From JAWXCF01 sp034440515 (GTDB lineage Bacteria > Bacteroidota > Bacteroidia > CAILMK01), in NCBI GenBank assembly GCA_034440515.1, contig JAWXCF010000121.1:1-8125 (forward strand): a stretch of DNA of 8,125 nucleotides. Direction: 5' to 3'. A program made the position numbers and the translations under genes. Every line of letters starts with the position of its first letter. The stretch's first letter is position 1. This document shows, one piece after another, positions 6,266 through 8,125 of the stretch. The notes beneath the pieces are model-generated. The model saw only the letters and a program-made list of their open reading frames with translations, was not told the DNA's origin and did no database searches.

Positions 6266-7657
6266 TCAACTTATCTTATCAACCTTTTTCTCCTGTATAA
6301 ATAGAAAGTAAATAGGGATTCCGATTACCACGATGACCAAACCTCTTAGAGATAATTCAGGCTTGTAGATTAGAAGAGAAAGCGTAAACAATCCCGCCAA
6401 GCCAATATATAGAATGGGAAGAATAGGGTACAAGGCTACTCTATATTGATTTACAGGTCGCTCAGTTTCTTGACGGCGCAGCTTCATCAGTCCTATGGTT
6501 GTTAATATATAGAATATCATAACTACAAACATTATGTAATCAAGTAATTGACCGTAACTGCCGCTTAATACCAATAGGCTAGCCCAAGTCGCCTGAATGT
6601 AGAGGCTATTTGCTGGTACTTGTTTAGAATTTAATTTAGCCGCAATAGGAATAAAGCTTTTTTCTTTTGCCATAGCATAATACACCCTTGAACCGCTAAG
6701 TGCCATACCATTTATACAACCAAAAGTACTGAGCAACACCAATACACTCAATAGGGTATTACCAACATTACCAGCTAATTGTCGCATAAGTAGTGCTGCA
6801 ACTCGACCCTCTGGTGCATCGACTATTTGCTGTGGGCTAAGGAAATAGAAGTAAATAACATTTACTAAAATGTATAATGTAATAATTGTAAGTGTACCAA
6901 ATAGCAAAGCTTTAGGTATGTTTTTAGATGCATCTTTTATTTCACCGGCTATGAATGTAATATTGTTCCAAGCATCCATACTGAACAAAGAACCGGTCAT
7001 AACACTAAAGAATATAAGAATAGTTAGCCCAAATTCTTGATTTTCAAGTGGATTTTGATCAGAGAGTTCCTTAAGACTATGAATAGTCACATTGCCTTGC
7101 ACACTAAAGTATATACCGGCAATGACTATTGCCATCAGCGCCAATACTTTAATTACCGTAAATACATTTTGTATTACTGCACCGTTTTTTACACCTGTTG
7201 TATTGCTTAGGCTTAACAACCAAATAACACCAATTGCCAATAACTGCTGATAACCAATGCTAAAAGATCCCATTTGCCAAAATGGTACAGCCTTCAGTGT
7301 TGGGATTAATTCTGTAGCATACAGGGCAAATGCCATAGCTACAGCAGCAATAGTGCCCGTCTGTATTACTCCAAATAAACTCCAACCATATAGAAAGCTT
7401 GTTAATTTACCGAAACTTCGTTCCAAATAAATGTATTGTCCCCCGGCATCAGGCATTTTAGATGCTAATTCACCATAGCACAAAGCACCGAGAATGGTAA
7501 CCAGTCCAGCAACACCCCAATTAAGTAGTACTAACCAAGGACTACCCAAGGCTTTAGTCATATCACTACTCACTAGAAATATACCACTCCCTACCATACT
7601 CCCCATTATGATGGTAGAGGCACTGAATAGGGAAAGTTTAGAAGATTGTTGTGTCAA
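6266..7657 (-). CDS. APC-superfamily amino acid permease (LAT/SteT-like), 463 aa
   Basis: A cytoplasmic-membrane amino acid transporter or exchanger. Hydrophobicity suggests about 12 membrane helices. Helix 1 carries the APC hallmark GSGIF (23-27), whose backbone binds the substrate. YGELASKMPDAGGQYIYLER (61-80) is the usual helix 2-3 stretch, SMDAWNNITFIAGEI (226-240) resembles helix 6 of the LAT-type exchangers such as SteT, and GSRVYYAMAKEKSF (322-335) is the conserved cytoplasmic loop. Length is normal for the family. The start is TTG at 7657. An in-frame TAA lies only three codons upstream, and the next ATG (residue 18) would cut into helix 1. The gene begins 9 bases after the end of the small upstream gene, in the same frame, so translational coupling is likely. 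The substrate cannot be decided from sequence alone; a neutral amino acid is a fair guess by family. Family assignment is secure. Confidence 0.94.
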   Translation of the reverse strand: MTQQSSKLSLFSASTIIMGSMVGSGIFLVSSDMTKALGSPWLVLLNWGVAGLVTILGALCYGELASKMPDAGGQYIYLERSFGKLTSFLYGWSLFGVIQTGTIAAVAMAFALYATELIPTLKAVPFWQMGSFSIGYQQLLAIGVIWLLSLSNTTGVKNGAVIQNVFTVIKVLALMAIVIAGIYFSVQGNVTIHSLKELSDQNPLENQEFGLTILIFFSVMTGSLFSMDAWNNITFIAGEIKDASKNIPKALLFGTLTIITLYILVNVIYFYFLSPQQIVDAPEGRVAALLMRQLAGNVGNTLLSVLVLLSTFGCINGMALSGSRVYYAMAKEKSFIPIAAKLNSKQVPANSLYIQATWASLLVLSGSYGQLLDYIMFVVMIFYILTTIGLMKLRRQETERPVNQYRVALYPILPILYIGLAGLFTLSLLIYKPELSLRGLVIVVIGIPIYFLFIQEKKVDKIS

Positions 7658-7666
7658 GCTGTAAAT

Positions 7667-8085
7667 TTATAATGAATCTTTGTTTCTATTCAAAAGATTT
7701 AAAGCCTTTAAAGTGTTACTTTCAATTTTTAGGCTTTTTCTACCATAAAAACTATCAATTAATAAAAAGAAAAAAAGCAATTTAATGGTATCAGATGCAA
7801 TTAATATTATTAGCTTTATATCTGTTAGTTGATTAAGTTTTTGTAGTTCAAATATAAAATTCCAAGTTAAAGAACTTTTATAAAAAAAAATATAGCAAAT
7901 AAAAATGATGTAATAATTCTGACTAGATATGGTATTGCTTCCCAATTTTTTTTCGTTTTATATTGTGATATGAGTGCATTTAACTTACTTGTTTGAAATT
8001 CCGTTATTTTCTCAGTAGGTGCACCTTCAAAATCTGCATCTATTGTTACGTTTAATTCAACTTCGTCGCTAATTTTTTTAGTCAT
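7667..8085 (-). pseudogene. Small two-helix membrane protein gene, apparently split by a -1 frameshift
   Basis: Starting at the ATG at 8085, 68 codons read as a sensible protein up to a run of nine T on the coding strand (plus-strand A at 7882-7890), and the frame then stops at 7869-7867. A -1 shift at that run joins it to a second open frame ending at 7667, giving about 139 residues. The joined product has a charged N-terminus (MTKKISDEVELNVTIDADFE), a first hydrophobic helix around YLVRIITSFLFAIFFF, a second around IKLIILIASDTIKLLFFFLL, and a basic tail (YGRKSLKIESNTLKALNLLN). I do not recognise the family. The last codon is 9 bases before the permease start, in the same frame. The cause may be an inactivating mutation, a homopolymer error in the read, or real slippage, because the run fits the slippery heptamer U UUU UUU. 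The two frames belonging together is inference from their composition and tight abutment. Confidence 0.5.
7867..8085 (-). CDS. N-terminal part as read without frameshift: 72-aa hypothetical membrane protein
   Basis: If the sequence is taken literally, translation from the ATG at 8085 gives 72 residues: an acidic N-terminal third, a helical Lys/Gln-rich middle (KLNALISQYKTKKNWEA) and one C-terminal membrane helix ending FLFAIFFFIKVL. This could stand as a small single-pass membrane protein. I think the frameshifted 139-residue version is more natural, because the literal reading leaves about 200 bases before the permease that are open in the -1 frame and encode a second plausible membrane helix. 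No Shine-Dalgarno is visible, and I found no convincing promoter in the 40 bases left before the window edge. Confidence 0.5.
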   Translation of the reverse strand: MTKKISDEVELNVTIDADFEGAPTEKITEFQTSKLNALISQYKTKKNWEAIPYLVRIITSFLFAIFFFIKVL

Positions 8086-8125
8086 TTGTTAATTCGTTTA
8101 TCACTTTTATAAAGCGATTCAATAT

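Noticed and set aside
7667..7945. Independent 92-residue gene starting at ATG 7945
   Set aside because: Its first 21 residues overlap the better-looking 72-residue frame and look like a shadow; only the part after the homopolymer run seems coding, as the continuation of the gene that starts at 8085.
1..8125. CRISPR array, tRNA, rRNA, insertion sequence or phage genes
   Set aside because: I saw no regularly spaced repeats, no tRNA or rRNA sequence, no transposase motifs and no terminal inverted repeats with target duplications.

Overview
The window looks like chromosomal DNA of a member of the Bacteroidota. The strongest evidence is a secreted protein ending in a type IX secretion (T9SS) type A sorting domain, a system confined to that phylum. 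Supporting signs are the low G+C content, the lack of Shine-Dalgarno sequences before the genes, promoter candidates that fit the Bacteroidota form (TTTG/TTG, about 19 bases, TAnnTTTG), and protein families typical of the group. I cannot name a genus. I see no phage, IS, CRISPR, tRNA or rRNA signature.

Layout, left to right. (1) Bases 1-2321, minus strand: the first 773 codons of a long fused gene that runs off the left edge. Its N-terminal half is a PLP-dependent alpha-oxoamine synthase (the BioF / serine palmitoyltransferase / Kbl fold). Its C-terminal half looks like a GNAT/FemAB-like N-acyltransferase. (2) Bases 2322-2470: a divergent intergenic region with a promoter candidate for the plus-strand gene. 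(3) Bases 2471-2860, plus: a 129-residue STAS-like protein. (4) Bases 2861-3310: a 450-base AT-rich noncoding stretch with a perfect 12-bp inverted repeat and a promoter candidate. (5) Bases 3311-4534, plus: a soluble PAS-domain histidine kinase, best started at the ATG at 3311. (6) Bases 4540-6141, minus: a T9SS-exported protein with two PKD-like domains, convergent with the kinase. A 19-base palindrome holds both stop codons. (7) Bases 6266-7657, minus: an APC-superfamily amino acid permease with a TTG start. (8) Bases 7667-8085, minus: a small membrane-protein gene that appears split by a -1 frameshift at a run of nine identical bases.

How they may work together. The small membrane gene and the permease are 9 bases apart and probably co-transcribed. 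The T9SS protein gene lies 109 bases further on and may share that transcript or have its own promoter. The STAS-like protein and the histidine kinase are consecutive on the plus strand and could form a signalling pair, but no response regulator is visible. The fused synthase/acyltransferase stands apart. The chemistry of its two halves suggests condensation of an amino acid with an acyl thioester followed by N-acylation, as in the first two steps of bacterial ceramide synthesis. That is inference, and it is the most interesting lead in the window.
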